A stretch of 13,937 nt of DNA, taken from NCBI GenBank assembly GCA_015494725.1, contig WGAR01000033.1:1-13937 (forward strand), written 5' to 3'. The notes beneath the pieces were generated by a model. The model worked only from the letters and a program-made list of their open reading frames with translations. It made no database searches and was not told the origin of the DNA. Shown here one piece after another: positions 7,347-13,937 of the stretch; the first letter of the stretch is position 1; each line of letters begins with the position of its first letter. Made by a program: the position numbers and the translations under genes. This DNA is from Thermodesulfobacteriaceae bacterium (GTDB lineage: Bacteria > Desulfobacterota > Thermodesulfobacteria > Thermodesulfobacteriales > Thermodesulfobacteriaceae).

Positions 7347-7794
7347 GTTCGTAACGTTGAATTATTTCTATTATCTCCTCCCGACTGTGAGCGGAAAGAA
7401 GGGCCTCCCGGAACTCGCCGTATTTCAGCAGGCGGGCCAGGTAGGACAGACAGCGCAGATAGGCCTCGCAGGCCTCCTCCGGGGCCAGAACGGTGAAGAT
7501 GAGATAAACCGGCTGGCCATCCGGGCTATCGAACTCGATCCCTCCCGGAGAGCGGGCTACACTGACGTAAAGGCGCGGCAGAAGGGGAATACGGGCATGG
7601 GGGAGGGCCACCCCTTCCCCCAGCGCCGTAGATCCCAGGCGTTCGCGTTCGGTAAGAGCCTGCTCTATGCGTTCGACCGGGATACCGACCTCCTCGGCCA
7701 GGATTCGGCTCAGGTCGCGAAAAAACGACCACTTGTCCCGGGCGCTTACCTCCGGGAGGATACCCCGAGTACAGAGCAAGTGACTCAGTCGCAT
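7336..7794 (-). CDS. ptsN: Nitrogen-regulatory PTS protein EIIANtr
   Basis: A 152-residue EIIA of the fructose/nitrogen class. The phosphorylated His is H66 in the motif GVALPHAR, preceded by ERERLGSTALGEG, which is typical of PtsN. In Proteobacteria this protein receives phosphate through EINtr and NPr and regulates potassium transport, phosphate sensing and other targets without carrying sugar. It starts 2 nt after the hpf stop (one-base gap) and overlaps rapZ, the usual arrangement in the rpoN cluster. No NPr or EINtr gene is visible in the window. Confidence 0.95.
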   Translation of the reverse strand: MRLSHLLCTRGILPEVSARDKWSFFRDLSRILAEEVGIPVERIEQALTERERLGSTALGEGVALPHARIPLLPRLYVSVARSPGGIEFDSPDGQPVYLIFTVLAPEEACEAYLRCLSYLARLLKYGEFREALLSAHSREEIIEIIQRYEREF

Positions 7795-7795
7795 C

Positions 7796-8314
7796 CTACT
7801 CCGGAACCACCAGGACTACGCGTTCCCCGTCCCGGTAGAGGGCACAGAGCCGGTCTCCCTCATCGGAATTAAGAAAAAGGAATACCGGCCGACTTTCCCC
7901 GGCAAACTGGGCCAGGGCCTCTTCCACCGACATGGGCTTCAAGGCCACCCTCTCGATCAGGATTTCCGTAGGAGTTTCCTCGGCCGAAAGGGTCACCGGG
8001 GGAGGTTCCTCGCGCCGTCCTTTTTTGGTTATGCCCTTCCGCTTTTCCCGCAACCGTTTGATCTGTTTTTCCAGTACATCCGTCACCAGATCGATGGCCT
8101 CATACATGTCCTGGGTCTCCTCGCGGGCGGTGACATCCATGCCGTCCCCCCGGAGGATAACCTCGGCCTCCTGGCGAAACTTTTCGGCCTTAAGGATTAC
8201 ATGGGCCTCTACCGGCCCCTCGAAATACTTTTCCAGCCGGCCTATCTTCTTGCGCACGTACTCCTTCAACCCCTCCGAAGATTCCAGATGTCTGAAAGTG
8301 ATGTTGATCTGCAT
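7796..8314 (-). CDS. hpf: Ribosome hibernation promoting factor, long form
   Basis: A 172-residue protein. Residues 1 to about 95 form the S30AE/RaiA domain (MQINITFRHLESSEGLKEYV and an ETQDMYEAIDLVTDVLEKQI helix). A charged linker (about 92-115) follows, then the C-terminal dimerisation domain beginning VALKPMSVEEALAQF. The second domain makes this the long form, which in other bacteria pairs 70S ribosomes into inactive 100S dimers in stationary phase. The start at 8314 is supported by AGGAGGT upstream. It lies 23 bp after rpoN. Confidence 0.95.
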   Translation of the reverse strand: MQINITFRHLESSEGLKEYVRKKIGRLEKYFEGPVEAHVILKAEKFRQEAEVILRGDGMDVTAREETQDMYEAIDLVTDVLEKQIKRLREKRKGITKKGRREEPPPVTLSAEETPTEILIERVALKPMSVEEALAQFAGESRPVFLFLNSDEGDRLCALYRDGERVVLVVPE

Positions 8315-8337
8315 AACCTCTACCTCCTGCCTTGGTA

Positions 8338-9726
8338 TCAGGTTTTTCTCCGTTGCCGGGCCGGGGGAATACCCAGAAGATCCCGGTATTTGGCCACCGT
8401 GCGACGCGCTATTTTAACCCTATATTGCTCACTTAGCATCCGGGCCAGGTCCTGATCGCTATAGGGACGTTTGGGATCCTCCGCGGCAATGAGTTCCTGC
8501 AGATACCTTTTTACCGCCTCCGAGGAAACCGCCTCCCCTCCCTCTCTCTTGAGCCCCGAAGGAAAGAAGAACTTGAGTTCAAAGAGACCGTGAGGGGTTT
8601 CGGCGTATTTATGGTGGGTAACCCTGCTCACCGTGGATTCATGTACCCCCACCCGCTCGGCCACCTCGCGCAGATTGAGCGGACGAAGATAGGCCGGCCC
8701 CTTCTCCAGGAAGTCCCGCTGCAGTTCGGCCAGGACCTCGGCCACCTTAAGAAGGGTCTTCTCCCGCTGATCCAGACTCCGGATCAGCCATTCCGCGGAA
8801 CGCAGACGCTCCCGAAGGAAGACCTTGGCCTTGCGGGGAACGGTGGGATCGGCCAGAAGTTTGCGGTAACGGGCGCTTATGCGCAACCGGGGCATGCCCT
8901 CGTCATATAGCCGAACCCGCCAGCGGCCTTCCTGGTAAAAAAAGATCACGTCCGGTTCCAGATAAAGGGTCACCCCTCCCGAGGAATAAGCCCGCCCCGG
9001 AAAGGGTTCCAGTCCCCGGATAATCTCCAGGGCCTGGCTTATCTCCCGGGGAGAGGTTTTAAGCTTGCGGGCCAAAAATTCCGGCCCCCGGGGGATATCG
9101 GAGAGATGATCGCGCACGATCTCCACCACCAGCCCGGAATCTATTCCCAAATAGGAAAGCTGGGCCAGAAGACACTCCCTGACCTCAAGGGAAGCCACCC
9201 CCACCGGATCGAAGTATTTGATTCGCTCCCGCACCCCCTCCACCAGCGCAACCGAAACCCCCAGATCCTGCGCGATCTCGGAGGGCGAAAGGGTGAGGTA
9301 CCCCCTCTCGTTGATGTTCTGAATGATATACTCCGCCACCCGGCGTTCCGCCTCGGAAAAGGCGGCCAGCGACACCTGCCACAGGAGGTGCCCGTAAAGA
9401 TCTTCCTCCTTGTGCAGACGGGCCTCCCAGGAAACAGGCTCCGCCTCCTCGAAACTGTGGGTGGGATAGGGAGAAAACTCCTCCTCGAAGAGATCCTCCC
9501 AGGACCCCTCCACCCCTGCCGGTCCGGTCTCGGCGTAAAGCTCCTCCAGGGAAAGATCCGAATGCTCGTTTTCCACCTCCAGCACCGGATTTCTCTCCAG
9601 TTCCTCCCGCAGATACTGCTCCAGCTCCAGCCGATTAAACTGCAGAAGCTTCAGAGCCAGACGCAGCTGCGGGGAGAGGAGAAGCTCCGGACGCTGCTGC
9701 AGATGGAGTTTGAGGTCCAGGGCCAT
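8338..9726 (-). CDS. rpoN: RNA polymerase sigma-54 factor
   Basis: A 462-residue sigma54. Region I is the Gln/Leu-rich N-terminus (QQRPELLLSPQLRLALKLLQ, about 10-29), needed for activator response. An acidic region II follows (about 51-97), then the core-binding domain, a helix-turn-helix around 352-372 (LREVAERVGVHESTVSRVT) and the RpoN box ARRTVAKYRD at 440-449, which reads the -24 promoter element. All parts are intact and the length is normal. It directs transcription of genes activated by enhancer-binding proteins. AGGAAGG overlapping the lptB stop serves as ribosome binding site; the gap to lptB is 8 bp. Confidence 0.98.
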   Translation of the reverse strand: MALDLKLHLQQRPELLLSPQLRLALKLLQFNRLELEQYLREELERNPVLEVENEHSDLSLEELYAETGPAGVEGSWEDLFEEEFSPYPTHSFEEAEPVSWEARLHKEEDLYGHLLWQVSLAAFSEAERRVAEYIIQNINERGYLTLSPSEIAQDLGVSVALVEGVRERIKYFDPVGVASLEVRECLLAQLSYLGIDSGLVVEIVRDHLSDIPRGPEFLARKLKTSPREISQALEIIRGLEPFPGRAYSSGGVTLYLEPDVIFFYQEGRWRVRLYDEGMPRLRISARYRKLLADPTVPRKAKVFLRERLRSAEWLIRSLDQREKTLLKVAEVLAELQRDFLEKGPAYLRPLNLREVAERVGVHESTVSRVTHHKYAETPHGLFELKFFFPSGLKREGGEAVSSEAVKRYLQELIAAEDPKRPYSDQDLARMLSEQYRVKIARRTVAKYRDLLGIPPARQRRKT

Positions 9727-9734
9727 GCGCCTTC

Positions 9735-10472
9735 CTACAGGCTAAAATCCTCTCCCAGATAAAGACGTCGCACCTCGGAATGGGTCACCACTTCCTCCGG
9801 GGGACCCGCAGCCACTACCCTTCCCTCAGCCATAATATAAGCCCGATCGCACACCGCCAGAGTATCCCGGACATTATGATCGGAGATGAGGATCCCCAGC
9901 CCCCTGGACTTGAGCTGGGCCAGAAGTCGCTTGAGATCGGAGACGGCCAGGGGATCTATCCCGGCAAAGGGTTCGTCCAGGAGGAGAAAACGAGGCTCCA
10001 TGGCCAGGGCCCGCATGATCTCCACCCGGCGTCGCTCTCCTCCGGAAAGGGAATAAGCCTTCTGTCGGCGTAACCCTTCCAGCCCCAGAAGGGTCAAAAG
10101 CCGCTCCAGGCGCTCGGAAATTTCTTCCGTCTTAAGCTTCAGTTCCTCCAGTACCAGTCTCACATTGTCCTCCACGGTAAGTCTTCGAAAGACCGAGGGT
10201 TCCTGGGGAAGATATATGATACCCTTTCGAGCCCGTTTGTACACCGGCAGATGCCCTATGGGTTCCTGATCCAGGAAGACATCCCCGGTCTCCGGACGCA
10301 AAAATCCCGCCAGTATGTAAAAGGTGGTAGTCTTTCCCGCTCCGTTAGGCCCGAGAAGGCCTACTATCTCTCCGGGGGATACGTAAAGATCCACCCCCTT
10401 GACCGCCTCCTTTCTCCCGAAGCGTTTACGCAACCCCTGGGCCCGGAAGATACCCTCAGTCCGTATAGACAT
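9735..10472 (-). CDS. lptB: LPS export ABC transporter ATP-binding protein LptB
   Basis: A 245-residue ABC ATPase of the LPS transport machine; two copies work with the membrane proteins LptF and LptG (not in the window) to extract LPS from the inner membrane. Visible are Walker A GPNGAGKTT (41-49), Q-loop Q90 in YLPQE, signature LSGGERRR (from 142), Walker B FLLLDEP (162-168) and switch His H199 in SDHN. The frame is open to 10559, but I chose the ATG at 10472: it gives the family length (E. coli 241), has GGTGGAGG just upstream, and only the downstream part resembles LptB. It overlaps the end of lptA by 17 nt. Confidence 0.96.
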   Translation of the reverse strand: MSIRTEGIFRAQGLRKRFGRKEAVKGVDLYVSPGEIVGLLGPNGAGKTTTFYILAGFLRPETGDVFLDQEPIGHLPVYKRARKGIIYLPQEPSVFRRLTVEDNVRLVLEELKLKTEEISERLERLLTLLGLEGLRRQKAYSLSGGERRRVEIMRALAMEPRFLLLDEPFAGIDPLAVSDLKRLLAQLKSRGLGILISDHNVRDTLAVCDRAYIMAEGRVVAAGPPEEVVTHSEVRRLYLGEDFSL

Positions 10473-10908
10473 AGGCCTCCACCGGCTGCCCCGGCCCGGA
10501 AAGGACCTCGCTGCGATCGTCCTGGAAGTAAATGATAACCACCGCGCCGCGAACCTCATCCTTTCCGTGCCACACCCGGGGATGATCCTCCAGAACCAGC
10601 CGATCGTCCTTGCGGAAATAAACCGCCTTGCCCGAAAGGGACCGCCAGGGCCCCTTCTCTATGCGCACGTTTCCCAGGGCGATTAACTTGACCACCTCCC
10701 TTTTGCCCTTCACCGTTCGATAATAAACGTAAAGACGATCGGCCCAGATCCTGAGATCCCCTTTCCGGGCCTTCACCTTGCCGGAAAAAACGGCGATCTT
10801 TTCCTGTTCCAGGACCTCCATGTGTTGAGAACGGATATCGATCTGACTGGCTCCGAGGGGAGAGACCCAGCTCAGCAAAAAAAGCAGCACCAGAAGCAGT
10901 CTAGGCAT
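10456..10908 (-). CDS. lptA: LPS transport periplasmic protein LptA
   Basis: A 150-residue exported protein. Residues 1-20 form a Sec signal peptide (MPRLLLVLLFLLSWVSPLGA), with likely cleavage before SQID. The remainder has the OstA/LptA beta-jellyroll pattern: IDIRSQHMEV, FSGKVKARKGDLRIWADRL, ALGNVRIEKG, LSGKAVYFRKDDRLVLEDHP. LptA subunits form the periplasmic bridge carrying LPS from LptC to the outer-membrane LptD. Identity is backed by its position between lptC and lptB. It is shorter than E. coli LptA (185 residues), mainly at the C-terminus. The start lies within the last codons of lptC (8-nt overlap). Confidence 0.93.
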   Translation of the reverse strand: MPRLLLVLLFLLSWVSPLGASQIDIRSQHMEVLEQEKIAVFSGKVKARKGDLRIWADRLYVYYRTVKGKREVVKLIALGNVRIEKGPWRSLSGKAVYFRKDDRLVLEDHPRVWHGKDEVRGAVVIIYFQDDRSEVLSGPGQPVEAYVYTD

Positions 10909-11458
10909 GAAATTCTACCCGGCTCTGTTTAAAGATGCGCAATTTACCGGTCTTAAGATCATATTCGAACCCCACTCCATGAAGGACCATCCCCCGATCC
11001 TTGAGAAGAAGGGGCTGATCGCCGCTGAGCTTTTCCTCCTCCGGACGGTAATAGAGGGTGCGGGTGTAAAGGGTGCCCTTGTTCGGGGTATGGAGCACCA
11101 CTTTTCCCTGAAAGAAAAAGAGCCGGCGGGAGAAGAAATAGACCCCTCGCCGGGCCTCCAGGTGCAGCCCGGCCCTTTCCCGGGAGACAATACGCGGATG
11201 GGTCATCTCCAGGCGGCTCCGGAACCGGTAGGCCTGATCCGCCCGGACCACCCAGCGAACCCGCCCCCTCCTCCAGAACACATACTCCAGATGCTTAAAA
11301 GAATTTTCGGGTTTAGGAGAGGTCTTTTCTTTCTGGTCGTTTTTTTCCTTCTTCTGTTCCACCGGTGGATTCTTGACCGGAGGAGCAGGCGAAGGAGGCG
11401 GACCACAGCTCACCACCAGCCACATTATTCCCAGAACTAACCACCAAAAACGCGCCAT
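10901..11458 (-). CDS. lptC: LPS export system protein LptC, with lipoprotein-type N-terminus
   Basis: A 185-residue protein from the ATG at 11458. That start was chosen because GGGAGGAGGT stands immediately upstream and a proper signal sequence follows; an ATG at 11470 is also possible, and the longer frame to 11629 is shadow within kdsC. Residues 4-17 are hydrophobic and end in LVVSC, a lipobox with Cys at residue 18, followed by a Pro/Lys-rich linker. E. coli LptC instead keeps a transmembrane anchor. The body has the LptC/OstA pattern: ADQAYRF, LHLEARRGVYFF, FFQGKVVLHT, GTLYTRTLYYRPEEEKLSGD, GVGFEYDLKTGKLRIF. It would receive LPS from LptB2FG and pass it to LptA. Assignment rests on this pattern and the kdsC-lptC-lptA-lptB order. 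Confidence 0.9.
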   Translation of the reverse strand: MARFWWLVLGIMWLVVSCGPPPSPAPPVKNPPVEQKKEKNDQKEKTSPKPENSFKHLEYVFWRRGRVRWVVRADQAYRFRSRLEMTHPRIVSRERAGLHLEARRGVYFFSRRLFFFQGKVVLHTPNKGTLYTRTLYYRPEEEKLSGDQPLLLKDRGMVLHGVGFEYDLKTGKLRIFKQSRVEFHA

Positions 11459-11970
11459 ACCTCCTCCCATTTTCCCTGAGCCTTGAGCAGCAGATCGCAC
11501 ACCTCGCGTACCGCCCCCCGTCCTCCCGGATGCCGGGTAATATAATGCACGTACTCCTTCACCGGGGGCCAGGCCTCGGGCACGGTGATCGCAAATCCCA
11601 CTCTTTTGAGTACCGGTATGTCCACCCAATCGTCCCCCATATAGGCTACCTCTTCGTCTCGCAGTCCTTTTTCCCGCAGGAGTTCCTGGTAGAGCCTTCC
11701 TTTCTCCAGCTCTCCCTGAATGACCGTTTCGATTCCGAGCTCCCGGGCCCGGAAGGCCACCGGAAGGGAGGTACGGCTGGAAAGGATGCCCACCTCCAGG
11801 CCCATCCTCTGAAGGAGCTTTATCCCCAGACCGTCCTGCACGAAAAAACTCTTTATCTCTCGGCCCTCGGAATCCACAATGATCCTCCCCTCGGTGAGGA
11901 TACCATCCACATCCAGGAGCAGAAAGCGCACCCTTCGGGCCCTCTCCAGAACTTCCTTAGGATATTCCAT
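11437..11970 (-). CDS. kdsC: 3-deoxy-D-manno-octulosonate 8-phosphate phosphatase
   Basis: A 177-residue HAD-superfamily phosphatase that removes the phosphate from Kdo-8-phosphate, the last step before activation by KdsB. Motif I is FLLLDVDGILTEG with nucleophile D20 and D22, the GILSSR stretch (61-66) fits motif II, and GDDWVDIP (112-119) is motif IV. There is no large cap domain, as in the tetrameric KdsC subfamily. Its start overlaps kdsA by 14 nt with GAGGGAAC as ribosome binding site, and its end overlaps lptC, so the three are coupled. Confidence 0.96.
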   Translation of the reverse strand: MEYPKEVLERARRVRFLLLDVDGILTEGRIIVDSEGREIKSFFVQDGLGIKLLQRMGLEVGILSSRTSLPVAFRARELGIETVIQGELEKGRLYQELLREKGLRDEEVAYMGDDWVDIPVLKRVGFAITVPEAWPPVKEYVHYITRHPGGRGAVREVCDLLLKAQGKWEEVWRVFGG

Positions 11971-12778
11971 GTTCCCTCAAAACCCCGTAAATATCTCGGA
12001 TTACCGCCAGCAGGTACGGAATATCGCTTAAGGGTAAACTATTGGGGCCATCACAGAGGGCCCGATCCGGCTGGGGATGAACCTCCATGAAGATACCGTC
12101 CACCCCGCAGGCCACCGCCGCCCGCAAAAGGGGAAAGGCGAACTCCCGCTGCCCGGAGGAGGCTCCCTGCCCTCCCCCGGGGAGCTGGACACTGTGGGTG
12201 GCGTCAAAGATCACCGGGGCCCCCAAGGCACGCATAATGGGCAGGGAACGCATATCCACCACCAGATTGTGATAACCGAAGGTGGTCCCCCGCTCGGTAA
12301 GAAAGACCAGCTCGGCCCCTCCGGCCCGGGCCTTCTCCAGGGAATATTTCATATCCCAGGGGGCCATGAACTGCCCCTTCTTGAGGTTAAGGGGCTTTCC
12401 GGTGCGCGCCGCGGCCAGGATAAGATCGGTCTGCCGGCAGAGAAAGGCCGGAATCTGAATCAGATCCACCACCTCGGATACCGGCTCGGCCTGCCAGGCC
12501 TCGTGGATATCGGTGGTTACCGGGACCCCCACCCTTTCACGAACCTCCGAAAGCCAGGAAAGCCCCTTTTCCATCCCCGGCCCCCGAAAGGAGGAAATAG
12601 AGGTACGGTTGGCCTTATCAAAAGAGCTCTTAAAGACATAATAAAAACCGTACTCCCGGGCGGCCTGGCGCATAAACTCTGCCACCTCCAGGGCCAGATC
12701 CAGACTCTCCAGCACACAGGGACCGGCGATCAGAAGGGGCCCCTCCCGTTCCTTTTCCCATTCCCGAAGATCGGTCAT
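11957..12778 (-). CDS. kdsA: 3-deoxy-8-phosphooctulonate synthase (Kdo-8-phosphate synthase), metal-dependent type
   Basis: A 273-residue cytoplasmic enzyme joining PEP and arabinose 5-phosphate into Kdo-8-phosphate for LPS. Motifs include LLIAGPCVLES, FKSSFDKANRTS, SFRGPGMEKG, TTDIHEAWQAEP, IQIPAFLCRQTDL, LKKGQFMAPWD, ERGTTFGYHNLVVD, FDATHSVQLPGG and EVHPQPDRALCDG. C21 in AGPCVLES is the residue that binds the divalent metal in Aquifex-type enzymes; E. coli-type metal-independent enzymes have Asn there (family knowledge). The ATG at 12778 has no Shine-Dalgarno, but a promoter lies immediately upstream, so the message may be leaderless. It is the first gene of the long minus-strand unit. Confidence 0.98.
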   Translation of the reverse strand: MTDLREWEKEREGPLLIAGPCVLESLDLALEVAEFMRQAAREYGFYYVFKSSFDKANRTSISSFRGPGMEKGLSWLSEVRERVGVPVTTDIHEAWQAEPVSEVVDLIQIPAFLCRQTDLILAAARTGKPLNLKKGQFMAPWDMKYSLEKARAGGAELVFLTERGTTFGYHNLVVDMRSLPIMRALGAPVIFDATHSVQLPGGGQGASSGQREFAFPLLRAAVACGVDGIFMEVHPQPDRALCDGPNSLPLSDIPYLLAVIRDIYGVLREHGIS

Positions 12779-12787
12779 GATGTTTAA

Positions 12788-12816
12788 ATTTTAGACGGTT
12801 CGGGGTAGCCTCTCAA
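12788..12816 (-). promoter_or_regulatory. Predicted sigma70 promoter of the kdsA operon
   Basis: The minus strand carries TTGAGA (12816-12811), a 17-bp spacer and TAAAAT (12793-12788), a near-consensus -35/-10 pair. The expected transcription start is about 12781-12782, only 3-4 nt from the kdsA ATG. Confidence 0.65.
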
Positions 12817-12819
12817 GGG

Positions 12820-13937
12820 ATGAACACCATCCGCGAAATCGGTACCATCCGCAAGAAATGGCGTGATCGTCTGCCCATAGCCCTGGTTTTTCCCCATCTT
12901 TATTCCGTGGGCATGGCCAATCTGGGGTTCCTGTCTCTGTACGAAACCCTCAATCGCGAGGAGGATCTGGTCTGCGAACGTTTCTTCTGGTCCGAAGATC
13001 TTTCCCGTTTGCGTTCCCTGGAATCCGAACGTCCTTTAAGGGATTTTGCCCTGGTTCTCTTTTCCGTTCCCTTTGAGGCGGACTACCCCCGGGTGCTGCA
13101 GATCCTTCTGGCCGCGGGGCTCCCCCTCGACCCCCGGAAGCGACACCTTCCGGTCCTGGCCGGAGGGATAGCCCTGTGGTTAAATCCCCGTCCCCTCTTT
13201 CCCTTTCTGGATGGTTTTCTTCTGGGGGAACTCGAAGCCCTGGATCGGGCCCTGATCGAGGCCCTGCGAAAGGGGGGCGAGAACAAACCTCTCCTGCTGG
13301 AGCAGCTTCGCCAGGTGCCGGGCTTTCTCCATCCCGAAGGGCCCTTTCCGGTGAGCATCGCCAAGGCCCCGGAACTGCGTCGTCCCCTGGTCTCGCATCT
13401 CCGTTCCCCGGAGGCCGAATTCGGGGAATGCCAGCTGATAGAGGTGACCCGGGGGTGCGGACAGGGGTGTCGGTTCTGCGCCGCCGGTTATCTTTATCGT
13501 CCCCCCCGGCGCCCCCCTGCGGACACCTTCCCGGAAATCTTCTCCGAACTGGAGTCCGGGGTCAAAGTGGGCCTGATCGGGCTGGAATTTTTGCCCCAGG
13601 AGGAGATCGTGGCCTTCGCCCGCGAACTTCTGCGCCGGGGACACGGCTTGTCCTTTTCTTCGCTGCGGGTGGATGCCCTGCGGGAAGAGCTGAGAGAGAT
13701 CTTTTCCGCAACCCGCACCCTTACCCTGGCTCCTGAGGCCGGAAGCCCCCGGCTTCGACGCATCATCAACAAACGTCTTCCGGAAGAAACCATCCTTTCT
13801 GCGGCCCGCCGGCTGAAAACCTGGCCGGTAAGACGGCTCAAACTCTACTTCATGTTCGGTCTTCCCGGGGAAACCGAGGAGGATCTGAGGGCCATCCCCC
13901 AGCTGGCAGGGAAGATCCGGGAGCTTTCCGGAAAGGA
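12820..13937 (+). CDS. Radical SAM protein with B12-binding-like N-terminal domain, C-terminus cut by right edge
   Basis: My translation from the ATG at 12820 runs open for 372 residues to the window edge. The first ~140 residues (ALVFPHLYSVGMANLGFLSL, then LAGGIALWLNP and FLLGELEA) resemble the Rossmann-like cobalamin-binding domain that precedes many radical SAM domains. The 4Fe-4S motif is VTRGCGQGCRFCAAG, with C213, C217 and C220 in the CxxxCxxC spacing. LAPEAGSPRLR and YFMFGLPGETEEDL further on are typical of the radical SAM barrel. Radical SAM/B12 proteins of this kind are widespread in anaerobes, but I cannot name the substrate. The first upstream in-frame stop is at 12778, and no better start lies between. 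Only a weak AAGGG touches the ATG. It is divergent from kdsA across a 41-bp gap. Confidence 0.88.
   Translation, partial: MNTIREIGTIRKKWRDRLPIALVFPHLYSVGMANLGFLSLYETLNREEDLVCERFFWSEDLSRLRSLESERPLRDFALVLFSVPFEADYPRVLQILLAAGLPLDPRKRHLPVLAGGIALWLNPRPLFPFLDGFLLGELEALDRALIEALRKGGENKPLLLEQLRQVPGFLHPEGPFPVSIAKAPELRRPLVSHLRSPEAEFGECQLIEVTRGCGQGCRFCAAGYLYRPPRRPPADTFPEIFSELESGVKVGLIGLEFLPQEEIVAFARELLRRGHGLSFSSLRVDALREELREIFSATRTLTLAPEAGSPRLRRIINKRLPEETILSAARRLKTWPVRRLKLYFMFGLPGETEEDLRAIPQLAGKIRELSGK

Noticed and set aside
10473..10559. N-terminal extension of lptB to 10559
   Set aside because: The extra 29 residues fall inside lptA, do not look like LptB, and a good Shine-Dalgarno precedes the ATG at 10472.
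11459..11629. N-terminal extension of lptC to 11629
   Set aside because: It lies within kdsC and would bury the lipoprotein-type signal sequence; the ATG at 11458 has a strong ribosome site.
1..13937. CRISPR arrays, tRNA or rRNA genes, insertion sequences, phage or defence genes
   Set aside because: No direct-repeat arrays, no transposase or integrase motifs and no RNA-gene-like segments were seen; nearly every base is in an assigned gene.

Overview
The window is a compact, almost fully coding stretch of a Gram-negative bacterial chromosome. It holds genes for making the Kdo core sugar and exporting lipopolysaccharide (kdsA, kdsC, lptC, lptA, lptB), followed by the conserved rpoN-hpf-ptsN-rapZ-EIIA(Man) block. 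That gene order, the metal-dependent (Cys-type) KdsA resembling the Aquifex enzyme, a fairly high GC content and proteins rich in Glu, Lys and Arg suggest a Desulfobacterota / Thermodesulfobacteria-like, probably thermophilic, organism. This placement is inference from gene order and protein character, not from a marker gene.

Layout: everything from about 12.78 kb leftward to base 1 is on the minus strand and looks like one long transcription unit. Neighbouring genes overlap or lie within about 60 bp of each other. Transcription order is kdsA, kdsC, lptC, lptA, lptB, rpoN, long-form hpf, ptsN, rapZ, a mannose-type EIIA, rimI, gap, a 1381-residue PPDK-like phosphotransferase, and a second, divergent GAPDH-like gene cut by the left edge. 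A good sigma70-type promoter lies just before kdsA and predicts an almost leaderless mRNA. On the right, a single plus-strand gene, divergent from kdsA across 41 bp, encodes a radical SAM protein with a B12-binding-like N-terminus and runs off the right edge.

How the genes fit together: kdsA and kdsC make Kdo, and lptC, lptA and lptB make the inner-membrane and periplasmic parts of the LPS transport bridge. rpoN (sigma54), hpf (ribosome hibernation), ptsN (EIIANtr), rapZ and the EIIA(Man) protein are regulatory and link nitrogen, carbon and envelope control. No EI or HPr gene is seen here. Where other genomes often place them, this one has rimI, gap and the PPDK-like gene.

The most unusual part is the left third. 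The PPDK-like protein keeps the ATP-grasp domain and the phosphohistidine swivelling domain but lacks the C-terminal PEP/pyruvate TIM barrel. In its place it has about 870 N-terminal residues I cannot assign. It lies between two different GAPDH genes. rimI and gap share one unbroken reading frame (potential 501-residue fusion), and an exact 36-nt palindrome occupies twelve whole codons near the start of the PPDK-like gene.
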